Of a stretch of 64,000 nt of DNA, positions 26,365 through 35,871 are shown one piece after another (positions within the stretch are counted from its first letter, which is position 1; each line of letters opens with the position of its first letter). The notes under the pieces were generated by a model. It was not told the DNA's origin, ran no database searches, and was given only the letters and a program-made list of their open reading frames with translations. The translations under genes and the position numbers were made by a program. Source of the stretch: Burkholderia cepacia (GTDB lineage Bacteria; Pseudomonadota; Gammaproteobacteria; Burkholderiales; Burkholderiaceae); the NCBI RefSeq assembly GCF_001718835.1, contig NZ_CP013443.1:620001-684000 (forward strand). The letters are read 5' to 3'.

Positions 26365-27143
26365 TGGGCCGCCTCGCGGGCAAGGTCGCGATGGTGACGG
26401 GCGCGGGCCGTGGCATCGGCGCCGCGATCGCCCGCGCGTTCGTTCGCGAGGGCGCGGCCGTCGCGCTCGTCGACGTCGATCTTCCGCAGGCTTGCGCGAC
26501 CGCGGACGCGATCGCGCGCGAGATCGACGGTGCGCGCGTGCTGCCGCTCTACGCGGACGTCACGCGCCAGGACTCGGTGCGCGACGCGCTCGCGCAGGCC
26601 GAAGCGTCGCTCGGGCCGCTCGACGTGCTCGTGAACAACGCGGGCATCAACGTGTTCGCCGATCCGCTGACGATGACCGACGACGACTGGCGCCGCTGCT
26701 TCGCGGTCGACCTCGACGGCGTGTGGCACGGTTGCCGCGCGGCGCTGGAAGGGATGGTCGAACGCGGCCGCGGCAGCATCGTGAACATCGCGTCGACGCA
26801 TGCATTCAGGATCATCCCGGGCTGCTTTCCGTACCCGGTCGCGAAGCACGGCGTGCTGGGACTCACGCGCGCGCTCGGCATCGAATACGCGGCGCGCAAC
26901 GTGCGCGTGAACGCGATCGCGCCGGGCTACATCGAGACGCAGCTCACGCGCGACTGGTGGGATGCGCAGCCCGATCCGGCCGCCGCGCGCGCCGACACGC
27001 TCGCGCTGCAGCCGATGAAGCGGATCGGCCGGCCCGAGGAGGTCGCGATGACGGCCGTGTTCCTGGCGTCCGACGAGGCGCCGTTCATCAATGCCGCGTG
27101 CATCACCGTCGATGGCGGGCGCGCGGCGCTGTATCACGACTGA
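26361..27143 (+). CDS. SDR-family sugar dehydrogenase
   Basis: 260-residue short-chain dehydrogenase with TGAGRGIG (cofactor loop), NNAG and a YPVAK active site with the upstream Ser in IASTHAF. In this position it probably oxidises an aldose such as D-galactose or L-arabinose to the lactone, feeding the KDPGal branch. The start is one of two adjacent ATGs at 26361/26364; the first overlaps the dgoA stop. The substrate is inferred from context only. Confidence 0.8.
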   Translation: MMGRLAGKVAMVTGAGRGIGAAIARAFVREGAAVALVDVDLPQACATADAIAREIDGARVLPLYADVTRQDSVRDALAQAEASLGPLDVLVNNAGINVFADPLTMTDDDWRRCFAVDLDGVWHGCRAALEGMVERGRGSIVNIASTHAFRIIPGCFPYPVAKHGVLGLTRALGIEYAARNVRVNAIAPGYIETQLTRDWWDAQPDPAAARADTLALQPMKRIGRPEEVAMTAVFLASDEAPFINAACITVDGGRAALYHD

Positions 27144-27245
27144 CGCAACGATTCGAAAGACCGCACGTGCGACGGCCGCGCGCACGCTGCGTCGAAACCA
27201 ACAAGCGGCTGCATCCTGTTCGATGAAGACAAGGAGACACTGGAG

Positions 27246-28243
27246 ATGAAACGCAGAACGTTCGTAACGCTGGCCGCCGCGGCCGCGGTGGTGATGGGCA
27301 GCCCGGTCGCGCACGCGGCCGACCCGGTCAAGATCGGCTTCCTGGTGAAGCAGCCGGAAGAGCCGTGGTTCCAGGACGAATGGAAATTCGCCGAGATCGC
27401 CGCAAAGCAGAAGGGCTTCACGCTCGTGAAGATCGGCGCGCCGTCCGGTGAAAAGGTGATGAGCGCGATCGACAACCTGTCCGCGCAGAAGGCGCAGGGC
27501 TTCATCATCTGCACGCCCGACGTGAAGCTCGGGCCGGGCATCGTCGCGAAGGCGAAGTCGCACAACCTGAAGATGATGACGGTCGACGACCGCCTCGTCG
27601 ACGGCGCGGGCAAGCCGATCGAGTCGGTGCCGCACATGGGGATCTCCGCGTACAACATCGGCAAGCAGGTCGGCGACGGCATCGCGGCCGAGATCAAGAA
27701 GCGCGGCTGGGACATGAAGGATGTCGGCGCGATCGACATCACTTACGAACAGCTGCCGACCGCGCACGACCGCACGAGCGGCGCGACCGACGCGCTGGTG
27801 GCCGCCGGCTTTCCGAAGGCGAACGTGATCGCGGCGCCGCAGGCGAAGACCGACACGGAGAACGCGTTCAACGCGGCGAACATCGCGCTCACGAAGAACC
27901 CGCAGTTCAAGCACTGGGTGGCGTACGGCCTGAACGACGAGGCCGTGCTCGGCGCGGTGCGCGCGGCCGAGGGGCGCGGCTTCAAGGCCGACAACATGAT
28001 CGGCATCGGCATCGGCGGCTCCGATTCGGCGCTGAACGAGTTCAAGAAGCCGCAGCCGACGGGTTTCTACGGCACCGTGATCATCAGCCCGAAGCGCCAC
28101 GGCGAGGAAACCTCGGACCTGATGTACACGTGGATCACGCAGGGCAAGGCACCGCCGGCGCTGACGCTGACGACGGGCATGCTCGCGACGCGCGACAACG
28201 TGTGTCGAAGGTGCGCGACGAGATGGGGCTCGCGTCGAAGTAA
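27246..28243 (+). pseudogene. araF: Arabinose-type ABC transporter periplasmic binding protein, 3' frameshift
   Basis: Sugar-binding protein similar to AraF. The signal peptide MKRRTFVTLAAAAAVVMG cleaves after AHA near residue 24; the mature part begins ADPVKIGFLVKQPEEPWFQ. It matches AraF through GMLATRDNV. At 28201-28204 the frame shifts: as read, translation misses the expected stop at 28241-28243 and continues in frame into araG as an 859-residue fusion. Restoring one G (AACGTGTG to AACGTGGTG) gives VVSKVRDEMGLASK and a stop at 28243, a 332-residue protein. Only the last 15 or so residues are affected. Confidence 0.82.
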
Positions 28244-28313
28244 GCGGCCCGCCGGCTGCCGCGGCGATGCGGCGGCCGGCGGTCGATCGATTCTCCGGAA
28301 GTGGAGAGGCGAC

Positions 28314-29825
28314 GTGTCAGCGGCACTGCGTTTTGACAATATCGGCAAGGTATTTCCCGGCGTGCGCGCACTCGACGGCATCTCGTTCGACGTGCATGCG
28401 GGCGAGGTGCATGGCCTGATGGGCGAGAACGGCGCGGGCAAGTCGACGCTGCTGAAGATTCTCGGCGGCGAATACCAGCCCGATGCGGGCAGCGTGCTGG
28501 TCGACGGCCAGCACGTGCAGTTCGCGAATGCGGCCGCGTCGATCGCGGCCGGCATCGCGGTGATTCACCAGGAGCTGCAGTACGTGCCCGACCTGACGGT
28601 CGCGGAGAACCTGCTGCTCGGCCGCCTGCCGAATGCGTTCGGCTGGGTGAGGAAGCGCGAGGCGAAGCGCTACGTGCGCGAGCGGCTCGCGGCGATGGGT
28701 GTCGACCTCGATCCCGACGCGAAGCTCGGGCGGCTGTCGATCGCGCAGCGGCAGATGGTCGAGATCTGCAAGGCGCTGATGCGCAACGCGCGCGTGATCG
28801 CGCTCGACGAACCGACGAGCTCGCTGTCGCACCGCGAGACCGAAGTGCTGTTCAAGCTCGTCGACGACCTGCGCGCGCAGGGCCGCGCGCTGATCTACAT
28901 CTCGCACCGGATGGACGAGATCTACCGGCTCTGCAATGCGTGCACGATCTTCCGCGACGGGCGCAAGATCGCGTCGCACGAATCGCTCGCCGACGTGCCG
29001 CGCGAACGGCTCGTCGCCGAGATGGTCGGGCGGGAGATTTCGGACATCTACCATTACGCGCCGCGCACGCTCGGCGACCTGCGGTTCTCCGCCGAAGGCA
29101 TCGACGGCCATGCGTTGCGCGAACCCGCGAGCTTCTCGGTGCGCGCGGGCGAGATCGTCGGCTTCTTCGGGCTGGTCGGCGCGGGCCGCAGCGAGCTGAT
29201 GCGGCTCGTGTACGGCGCGGATCACCGGCGCGCGGGCGTGCTGACGCTCGACGGCGCGCGCATCGACGTGAAGCGCACCGGCGACGCGATCCGCCACGGC
29301 ATCGTGCTGTGCCCCGAGGACCGCAAGGAAGAAGGGATCATCGCGATCGCGTCGGTCGCGGAGAACATCAACATCAGCTGCCGGCGCCATTCGCTGCGCG
29401 CGAGGCTGTTCATCAACCGCAAGGCCGAAAGCGAAACCGCCGACCGCTTCATCCAGCGGCTCAAGATCAAGACGCCGAACCGGCGCCAGAAGATCCGCTT
29501 CCTGTCGGGCGGCAACCAGCAGAAGGCGATCCTGTCGCGCTGGCTCGCGGAGCCCGACCTGAAGGTCGTGATTCTCGACGAGCCGACGCGCGGGATCGAC
29601 GTCGGCGCGAAGCACGAGATCTACGACGTGATCTACCGGCTCGCGGAGCGCGGCTGCGCGATCGTGATGGTGTCGTCGGAGCTGCCGGAAGTGCTCGGCG
29701 TGTCCGACCGCATCGTCGTGATGCGCGAAGGCCGGATCGCGGGCGAGCTGCCGCGCGAACAGGCGAACGAGCACGCGGTGCTGAGCCTTGCGCTGCCGCA
29801 GACGAGCGCCGTCGAGGCGGCCTGA
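28314..29825 (+). CDS. araG: Arabinose-type ABC transporter ATP-binding protein
   Basis: 503-residue protein with two fused ABC ATPase domains, as in AraG/RbsA/MglA. Domain 1 has Walker A GENGAGKST (about residues 38-46), signature LSIAQRQM and Walker B VIALDEPTSSL. Domain 2 has the usual degenerate Walker A (GLVGAGRSE), signature FLSGGNQQKA and VVILDEPTRGIDVG. The GTG at 28314, preceded by GGAGAGG, is the natural start and lies 70 bases after the expected araF stop. The sequence as given joins this frame to araF without a stop. Confidence 0.94.
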   Translation: MSAALRFDNIGKVFPGVRALDGISFDVHAGEVHGLMGENGAGKSTLLKILGGEYQPDAGSVLVDGQHVQFANAAASIAAGIAVIHQELQYVPDLTVAENLLLGRLPNAFGWVRKREAKRYVRERLAAMGVDLDPDAKLGRLSIAQRQMVEICKALMRNARVIALDEPTSSLSHRETEVLFKLVDDLRAQGRALIYISHRMDEIYRLCNACTIFRDGRKIASHESLADVPRERLVAEMVGREISDIYHYAPRTLGDLRFSAEGIDGHALREPASFSVRAGEIVGFFGLVGAGRSELMRLVYGADHRRAGVLTLDGARIDVKRTGDAIRHGIVLCPEDRKEEGIIAIASVAENINISCRRHSLRARLFINRKAESETADRFIQRLKIKTPNRRQKIRFLSGGNQQKAILSRWLAEPDLKVVILDEPTRGIDVGAKHEIYDVIYRLAERGCAIVMVSSELPEVLGVSDRIVVMREGRIAGELPREQANEHAVLSLALPQTSAVEAA

Positions 29826-29895
29826 CGCGGGACACGACAATCGAATCGGACATGCGCGGCACGGGCCGCGCGATGCAGGAGCAGGAGACACAATC

Positions 29896-30912
29896 ATGCA
29901 AGTCAACGAAAACCTCGGCAGCGCCGCCGTGAAGCCCGCGGCCGACGCGCTGGTGCCGCAGCAGAGCGACCGCCAGAAGTGGTGGCAGCACCTGACCGAA
30001 TACAGCCTGATCGCGATCTTCGCGGTGATGTTCATCACGATGTCGCTGACGGTCGACCACTTCTTCTCGATCGACAACATGCTCGGCCTCGCGCTGTCGA
30101 TCTCGCAGATCGGCATGGTCGCGTGCACGATGATGTTCTGTCTCGCGTCGCGCGACTTCGACCTGTCGATCGGCTCGACCGTCGCGTTCTCGGGCGTGCT
30201 GTGCGCGATGGTGCTGAACGCGACCGACAACACGTTCGTCGCGATCGTCGCCGCGGTCGCGGCCGGCGCCGCGATCGGCTTCGTGAACGGCGCGGTGATC
30301 GCGTACCTGCGCATCAACGCGCTGATCACGACGCTCGCGACGATGGAGATCGTGCGCGGGCTCGGTTTCATCGTGTCGAAGGGGCAGGCGGTCGGCGTGT
30401 CGTCGGATACGTTCATCGCGCTCGGCGGACTCACGCTCTTCGGCGTGTCGCTGCCGATCTGGGTCACGCTGCTGTGCTTCATCGCGTTCGGCGTGCTGCT
30501 GAACCAGACGGTGTATGGCCGCAACACGCTCGCGATCGGCGGCAACCCCGAGGCGTCGCGTCTCGCGGGGATCAACGTCGAACGCACGCGCGTGTACATC
30601 TTCCTGATCCAGGGCGCGGTGACGGCGCTCGCGGGCGTGATCCTCGCGTCGCGCATCACGTCGGGCCAGCCGAACGCCGCGCAGGGCTTCGAGCTGAACG
30701 TGATCTCCGCGTGCGTGCTCGGCGGCGTGTCGCTGATGGGCGGCCGCGCGACGATCTCCGGCGTCGTGATCGGCGTGCTGATCATGGGCACGGTCGAGAA
30801 CGTGATGAACCTGCTGAACATCGACGCGTTCTACCAGTACCTCGTGCGCGGCGCGATCCTGCTCGCGGCGGTGCTGCTCGACCAGCTGAAGAACCGCGGC
30901 GTCCGCGACTGA
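29896..30912 (+). CDS. araH: Arabinose-type ABC transporter permease
   Basis: 338-residue inner-membrane permease of the BPD_transp_2 type with 8-10 predicted helices. After a hydrophilic N-terminus (1-40) come hydrophobic segments such as YSLIAIFAVMFITMSL and FVAIVAAVAAGAAIGFV. It carries the family loop GRNTLAIGGNPEASRLAGI, the EAA-like ATPase contact. The ATG at 29896 follows AGGAGA. Together with AraF and AraG it completes a pentose/hexose importer; arabinose specificity is by family resemblance. Confidence 0.92.
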   Translation: MQVNENLGSAAVKPAADALVPQQSDRQKWWQHLTEYSLIAIFAVMFITMSLTVDHFFSIDNMLGLALSISQIGMVACTMMFCLASRDFDLSIGSTVAFSGVLCAMVLNATDNTFVAIVAAVAAGAAIGFVNGAVIAYLRINALITTLATMEIVRGLGFIVSKGQAVGVSSDTFIALGGLTLFGVSLPIWVTLLCFIAFGVLLNQTVYGRNTLAIGGNPEASRLAGINVERTRVYIFLIQGAVTALAGVILASRITSGQPNAAQGFELNVISACVLGGVSLMGGRATISGVVIGVLIMGTVENVMNLLNIDAFYQYLVRGAILLAAVLLDQLKNRGVRD

Positions 30913-30931
30913 ACCGATGGAGCTGACCGAC

Positions 30932-31711
30932 ATGCATAACGAAACGTCCGCGCGCTATGCGCGCTACCCGAGCCTCGCCGACCGCACCGTGCTGATCACC
31001 GGCGGCGCGACCGGCATCGGCGCGGCGTTCGTCGAACACTTCGCGGCGCAGGGCGCACGCGTCGCGTTCGTCGACCTCGACGCGGCCGCCGGTGCCGCGC
31101 TGGCGGACAGCCTCGCGCACGTGCGCCATGCGCCGCTGTTCATCCAGTGCGACCTGACCGACGTCGGCGCGCTGCGCCATGCGATCGACGCGATCCGCGC
31201 GCGCATCGGCGCGATCGCGGTGCTGGTGAACAACGCGGCGAACGACGCGCGCCACGCGATCGGCGACGTGACGCCCGAATCGTTCGACGCGGGCATCGCG
31301 GTGAACCTGCGTCACCAGTTCTTCGCCGCGCAGGCGGTGATCGACGACATGAAGCAGCAGGGCGGCGGCGCGATCATCAATCTCGGCTCGATCAGCTGGA
31401 TGCTGAAGAACGGCGGTTATCCCGTCTACGCGATGGCGAAGGCGGCCGTGCAGGGGCTGACGCGCGGGCTCGCACGCGACCTCGGGCCGTTCGGCATCCG
31501 CGTGAATTCGCTGGTGCCGGGCTGGGTGATGACCGACAAGCAGCGCCGGCTGTGGCTCGACGACGCGGGCCGCGCGGCGATCAAGGCCGGCCAGTGCCTC
31601 GACGCCGAGCTGCTGCCCGCCGATCTCGCGCGCATGGCGCTGTTCCTCGCGGCCGACGACAGCCGGATGATCACCGCGCAGGACGTGATCGTCGACGGCG
31701 GCTGGGCCTGA
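30932..31711 (+). CDS. Second SDR-family sugar dehydrogenase
   Basis: 259 residues from the ATG at 30932, chosen because GGAG lies 9 bases upstream; an ATG at 30917 in the same frame is possible. TGGATGIG is the cofactor loop, NNAAND replaces the usual NNAG, and the active site is YAMAK. Its overall pattern resembles pentose and aldose 1-dehydrogenases of the xylose or arabinose oxidative pathways. Having two SDRs in one operon suggests two substrates or two anomer/isomer preferences. It begins 19 bases after araH. Confidence 0.8.
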   Translation: MHNETSARYARYPSLADRTVLITGGATGIGAAFVEHFAAQGARVAFVDLDAAAGAALADSLAHVRHAPLFIQCDLTDVGALRHAIDAIRARIGAIAVLVNNAANDARHAIGDVTPESFDAGIAVNLRHQFFAAQAVIDDMKQQGGGAIINLGSISWMLKNGGYPVYAMAKAAVQGLTRGLARDLGPFGIRVNSLVPGWVMTDKQRRLWLDDAGRAAIKAGQCLDAELLPADLARMALFLAADDSRMITAQDVIVDGGWA

Positions 31712-31755
31712 CCGTTCGCACGACCCGCATCGTTTCTTCGACGAAGGAGTTCATC

Positions 31756-32829
31756 ATGACCGCCACGTCCTCGCGCGCATCGTCGTCCACCAGCCAGTCG
31801 CGCCGCGCGCGCCTGGCCGCCGCCGCGCAGCCGGTCAGCCCCGGCCCGCAGACGGCCGCCTTCGCGCAGGGCGTCGGCGCCGCGCATGCGGCGGCCGTCA
31901 CGCTGTCGAACGCGGCGCTGCGGCTCGACGTGCTGCCGCATCTCGGCGGCGGCATCGCGCGCTTCGACTGGCGCGGCGACAACGGTGCGTTGCTGCCGGT
32001 GTTCCGCCGCTGCGAACACCCGGAGACGGCGACGGACCCGAACGAGCTTGCGTGCTATCCGCTGCTGCCTTACTCGAACCGCATCGGCGGTGCGCGTTTC
32101 GAATGCGACGGGCGCAGCGTCGCGGTGCCGCGCAACCGCCGCGACGAGCCGCTGCCGATCCATGGCGACGGCTGGCTCGCGCCATGGCAGGTGGACGACG
32201 CGGCCGCCACGTCGCTGCAGCTGTCGCTCGATCGCACGGCCGGGGTGCCGTATGCGTTCCGCGCGATCCAGTCGTTCGAGCTCGACGATACGACGCTGTC
32301 GATCGCGCTGACGATCGAGAATGCGGGGCGTGCGCGATTGCCGTTCGGGCTCGGCGTGCATCCGTTCCTGGTGCGCGACGACGTGACCGAGCTGGCCGCG
32401 GCCGCCGGCGGGCTGTGGCTGTCGGGCGCCGATTTCCTGCCGGTGCGGCACGTGAGCGTGCCGCCGGCCTGGCAGTTCGGCGTCGCGTATCCGCTGCCGG
32501 CCGCGCTCGTCAATCACGCATTCACCGGCTGGGGCGGCCACGCGACGGTGAGCTGGCCGCGCCGCGGACTGTCGCTGACGGTGGCGGCCGACGCCGACGC
32601 GTACGTGCTCTATACCCCGCCCGGCGAGGACTTCTTCTGCTTCGAGCCGGTCGATCATCCGATCAATGCGGTGAACCTGCCGGGCGGCGCGACCGCGCAC
32701 GGGATGACGCTGCTCGCGCCCGGCGAGCGGCTCACGCGGCGTTTCGCGTTCACCGTCGAGCGCAGCGACGTGCGCGGCGATGCACGCGGTGATGCACCCG
32801 CGCGCGAAAGCCGCCGGCGACGCGGGTAA
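31756..32829 (+). CDS. Aldose 1-epimerase family protein
   Basis: 357 residues of galactose-mutarotase fold. A low-complexity Ser/Ala N-terminus of about 45 residues precedes the domain. Key parts include YPLLPYSNRIGGARF (the NR pair), IHGDGW with the first active-site His, GVHPFLVRDD with the second, and a C-terminal glutamate region YTPPGEDFFCFEPVDHP. Epimerases interconvert alpha and beta anomers, which fits an operon whose dehydrogenases act on one anomer. The ATG at 31756 follows AAGGAG. The last 15 residues are Arg/Asp-rich. Confidence 0.87.
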   Translation: MTATSSRASSSTSQSRRARLAAAAQPVSPGPQTAAFAQGVGAAHAAAVTLSNAALRLDVLPHLGGGIARFDWRGDNGALLPVFRRCEHPETATDPNELACYPLLPYSNRIGGARFECDGRSVAVPRNRRDEPLPIHGDGWLAPWQVDDAAATSLQLSLDRTAGVPYAFRAIQSFELDDTTLSIALTIENAGRARLPFGLGVHPFLVRDDVTELAAAAGGLWLSGADFLPVRHVSVPPAWQFGVAYPLPAALVNHAFTGWGGHATVSWPRRGLSLTVAADADAYVLYTPPGEDFFCFEPVDHPINAVNLPGGATAHGMTLLAPGERLTRRFAFTVERSDVRGDARGDAPARESRRRRG

Positions 32830-32832
32830 AAT
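32827..32832 (+). promoter_or_regulatory. Possible -10 element of pyrF
   Basis: TAAAAT overlaps the stop codon of the epimerase gene, 36 bases before the pyrF start. The -35 is not clear. Placing pyrF under its own promoter would make sense because pyrimidine synthesis is unrelated to the sugar operon. Confidence 0.3.
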
Positions 32833-32868
32833 ACGCGGTCTACCAACGGTTTGCCGCGAGTACCCGCC

Positions 32869-33711
32869 ATGTCTTCCCCGCTTACTTTCATCGAATCGCT
32901 GCGCGCCGCGTGGCAGCGTACGAATTCGCTGCTGTGCGTCGGCCTCGATCCCGAGCCGTCGCGCTTTCCCGTGCAGTTCGACGGCCAGCCCGACGCGATC
33001 TTCGAATTCTGCCGGCAGATCGTCGACGCGACCGCGCAATACGCGAGCGCGTTCAAGCCGCAGATCGCCTATTTCGCCGCGCATCGCGCGGAAGACCAGC
33101 TCGAGCGCCTGATCGCGCACATCCACCTCCAGCATCCGGGCCTGCCCGTGATCCTCGACGCGAAGCGCGGCGACATCGGCAGCACGGCCGAGCAGTACGC
33201 GCGCGAAGCGTTCGAGCGCTATCGCGCGGACGCCGTCACGGTGAACCCGTACATGGGCTACGACTCGGTCGAGCCGTACTTCGAGCACGAAGGCAAGGGC
33301 GTGATCGTGCTGTGCCGCACGTCGAACCCGGGCGGTTCCGACCTGCAGTTTCTGGAAACGAACGGGGCCGGCCATCCGGGCCGGCCGCTGTACCAGGTCG
33401 TGGCCGATCTTGCGGCGAACAAGTGGAACGCGAAGAACGGCCAGCTCGGCCTCGTCGTCGGCGCGACGTTCCCGAAGGAAATCGAGATCGTGCGCGGGAT
33501 CGTCGGCGACATGCCGCTGCTGATCCCCGGCATCGGTGCGCAGGGCGGCGACGTGCAGGCGACCGTCAACGCGGGCCGTACGGCCGACGGCACCGGCATG
33601 ATGATCAACTCGTCGCGCGCGATCCTGTACGCGAGCAAGGGCGAGGATTTCGCCGAAGCCGCGGCGCTCGCCGCGCAGAAGACCCGCGACACGATCAACG
33701 CGCATCGTTGA
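32869..33711 (+). CDS. pyrF: Orotidine 5'-phosphate decarboxylase, type 2 (long form)
   Basis: 280-residue last enzyme of UMP synthesis. The long bacterial form is recognised by CVGLDPEPSRFP near the N-terminus, FKPQIAYF, and the catalytic LDAKRGDIGSTAEQYA with K99 and the Asp pair. GIGAQGGD binds phosphate. I prefer the ATG at 32869 to the in-frame ATG at 32851 because homology begins there. A terminator follows directly. Confidence 0.96.
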   Translation: MSSPLTFIESLRAAWQRTNSLLCVGLDPEPSRFPVQFDGQPDAIFEFCRQIVDATAQYASAFKPQIAYFAAHRAEDQLERLIAHIHLQHPGLPVILDAKRGDIGSTAEQYAREAFERYRADAVTVNPYMGYDSVEPYFEHEGKGVIVLCRTSNPGGSDLQFLETNGAGHPGRPLYQVVADLAANKWNAKNGQLGLVVGATFPKEIEIVRGIVGDMPLLIPGIGAQGGDVQATVNAGRTADGTGMMINSSRAILYASKGEDFAEAAALAAQKTRDTINAHR

Positions 33712-33717
33712 GCGGGG

Positions 33718-33744
33718 CGGGCCGCCGATCGCGGCCCGTTTCTT
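33718..33744 (+). terminator. Intrinsic terminator of pyrF
   Basis: CGGGCCGC at 33718-33725 pairs with GCGGCCCG at 33731-33738 (5-base loop), followed by TTTCTT. It starts 6 bases after the pyrF stop and separates pyrF from the convergent pncC. Confidence 0.75.
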
Positions 33745-33797
33745 GGGTCCATCTCATGCGACCCGTCTCGTGCGGCCCGCACCGGGCCGCCGGCGCG

Positions 33798-34298
33798 TCA
33801 GCCCTCGCGCTCGTCGAGCAGCTTCAGCAGCCCGCGCAGTGCATGCGCGGCCGCCTGGGTGCGGATCTGATCGCGGTCGCCCTTGAACACGAGCGTCTCG
33901 ACGTCGGTATGCAGCCGGTTGCTCCAGCCGAACGACACGGTGCCGACCGGTTTCTTCTCGCTGCCGCCGGCCGGGCCCGCGATGCCGGTGACGGACAGCG
34001 CGACCTGCGCGCGGCTGTTGCGCAGCGCGCCTTCGGCCATCGCGCGCGCGACGGGCTCGCTGACGGCGCCGTGCTTGTCGATCAGGTCGGGCGGCACACC
34101 GATCATGTCGATCTTGGCCTGGTTCGAGTACGTGACGAAGCCGCGCTCGAACCACTGGCTGCTGCCGGAGATGTCGGTGATCGCGGCGGCGATCATGCCG
34201 CCGGTGCAGGATTCGGCGGTGGCGAGCGTCAGGTGCTCGTCACGCAGCTTGTTGCCTGCGCGGATCGCAAGCTGGTGGACGACGGAATCGGTTGGCAT
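33798..34298 (-). CDS. pncC: Nicotinamide-nucleotide amidase (CinA C-terminal family)
   Basis: 166-residue stand-alone CinA-C domain that deamidates NMN to nicotinate mononucleotide in pyridine nucleotide salvage. ATAESCTGGMIAAAIT holds the catalytic Ser and nearby Thr; GFVTYSNQAK, GAVSEPVA and SVTGIAGPAGGSEKKPVGTV are further signatures. It lies 31 bases downstream of pgpA on the minus strand, with thiL before that, the usual proteobacterial thiL-pgpA-pncC order. Confidence 0.93.
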   Translation of the reverse strand: MPTDSVVHQLAIRAGNKLRDEHLTLATAESCTGGMIAAAITDISGSSQWFERGFVTYSNQAKIDMIGVPPDLIDKHGAVSEPVARAMAEGALRNSRAQVALSVTGIAGPAGGSEKKPVGTVSFGWSNRLHTDVETLVFKGDRDQIRTQAAAHALRGLLKLLDEREG

Positions 34299-34329
34299 GC
34301 GCGTCGGGAAACGGGAGTCGGGAAATCGG

Positions 34330-34881
34330 TCAGCCGGCGACGGAGCGCCACAGGGCGATCACGAGCAGCGTCATGAACGCGGCGACCAGGTCGTCGACCA
34401 TGATGCCGAGCCCGCCTTTCAGGCGGCGCTCGACATAGCGGATCGGCGGCGGCTTGAGCATGTCGAAGATGCGGAACGCGACGAACGCCCATAGCTGGCC
34501 GACGAAGGTCGCGGGCGTGACGAACAGCATCACGAGCCAGATCGCGACGATTTCGTCCCAGACGACGGCGCCCGGATCGGACGTGCCCATCTTTCTCGCG
34601 GTGAAACCGGTGAGCCACGTGCCCGCCGCGAAGCCGACCGCGATCAGCGCCCACCATTCGGGCACCGTCAGGTAGCGGTTGAGCACGACGAACGTGAGCC
34701 AGCCGAACAGCGAGCCGAACGTGCCGGGCATGAGCGGCGCGAGCCCGCTGCCGAAGCCGAGCGACACGAGGTGTGCGGGGTGCGACAGCATGAAGCGCGC
34801 GGTCGCGCGCCGCGGCGTGTGTCCGCCAGGTGCGGCGCCGGGCTCGGCCGCGGCGTGCGCGGGCGTCGGGTCAGTCTGCAT
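34330..34881 (-). CDS. pgpA: Phosphatidylglycerophosphatase A
   Basis: 183-residue inner-membrane phosphatase making phosphatidylglycerol. After a 28-residue Ala/Pro-rich N-terminus come GFGSGLAPLMPGTFGSLFG (family signature), DPGAVVWDEIVA with the catalytic acidic pair, and FRIFDMLKPPPI; about four membrane helices. The start codon overlaps the 3' end of thiL by 11 bases, supporting the idea that thiL really runs to 34871. Confidence 0.93.
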   Translation of the reverse strand: MQTDPTPAHAAAEPGAAPGGHTPRRATARFMLSHPAHLVSLGFGSGLAPLMPGTFGSLFGWLTFVVLNRYLTVPEWWALIAVGFAAGTWLTGFTARKMGTSDPGAVVWDEIVAIWLVMLFVTPATFVGQLWAFVAFRIFDMLKPPPIRYVERRLKGGLGIMVDDLVAAFMTLLVIALWRSVAG

Positions 34882-35871
34882 GGAAGTGGTCGAAGCCGTG
34901 CAACGTGAGGGCGAGGGGCGCGCCGGCGGCGTCGCGCCACGCGATCGCGGGCCGTTCCGACGGCGCGGACAACGCGCGTATTGTACCGATTCGCGTGACC
35001 GGCACGCCGGCCGTCAGAGGCCGGCCGCTTCGACCGCCGCGCGGGCCGCCGCCGGCGCGGTGAAGCACAGTTCGTAGTCGTCGCCCCCGGCCAGCGTGCA
35101 GCGTCGCTGCACGTCGGGCGGCAGCGTCGCGAGCGCGGCCGAGCGCGGCACCGCATCGGCATCGATTTCGGCGCACACGTGCGAGCGGGCGAGGATGTGC
35201 TGCAAGTCGCCGGCGAGGCCGTCCGAGATGTCGAGCGCCGCGTGCGCGACGCCCGCGAGCGCGAGGCCGAGCGCGATGCGCGGCTCGGGGCGCTCGAGCG
35301 CACGCCGGAACGCAGCCGCTTCGTTCGCACCGGCCGCCCATTCGCCGCGCGCGACGCCGAGGCCGGCGCGCGCATCGCCGAGCGTGCCGGACACCCAGAC
35401 GTCGTCGCCGTCGCGCGCGGCATCGCGCCGCAGCGCCGCGTCGGGCGCGACTTCGCCGAATACGGTCACGCACAGGTTCAGCGGGCCGCTCGTGGTGTCG
35501 CCGCCGATCAGCTCGCAGCCGTAGCGCTCGGCGAGCGCGAACAGCCCGTTGCTGAATGCTTCCAGCCACGCCGCGTCGGCGCGCGGCAACGCGCACGCGA
35601 GCGTGAAGGCACGCGGTTCGGCGCCCATCGCCGCGAGGTCGGACAGGTTGACCGCGAGCGTCTTGTGGCCGAGCGCGTCGGGTGCGACGTCGGGGAAGAA
35701 GTGGCGGCCTTCCACCAGCATGTCCGTCGAAATGGCCAGCAATTTTCCGGATCGAGGCGCGATCAACGCGCAATCGTCGCCGATGCCGAGCGTCGACGCA
35801 CGTGCGCCCTGGGCGGCACGGCGCGTGAAGAAGCGTTCGATCAGCGAAAACTCGGAGAGGGCGGCTGGCAC
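34871..35871 (-). pseudogene. thiL: Thiamine-monophosphate kinase, frameshifted as read
   Basis: ThiL phosphorylates thiamine monophosphate to the diphosphate cofactor. GIGDDCAL, STDMLVEGRHF, GGDTTSGP, DISDGLAGD and GGDDYELCF are all present in order. The frame stops early at 35014, right after AAVEAAGL. The normal C-terminus (TAGVPVTRIGTI ... HGFDHFHAD) continues in the next frame to 34871. Restoring one base (minus strand CTCTGACGG to CTCCTGACGG) rejoins it as 333 residues from the GTG at 35871. The start is uncertain: the frame is open to an ATG at 35946, but codon use there is not gene-like. ThiL is needed for thiamine diphosphate, so sequence error is more likely than true loss. Confidence 0.8.

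Noticed and set aside
28195..28215. Programmed frameshift at the end of araF
   Set aside because: No slippery heptamer or downstream structure; the one-base doublet loss seen in three other genes is a simpler explanation.
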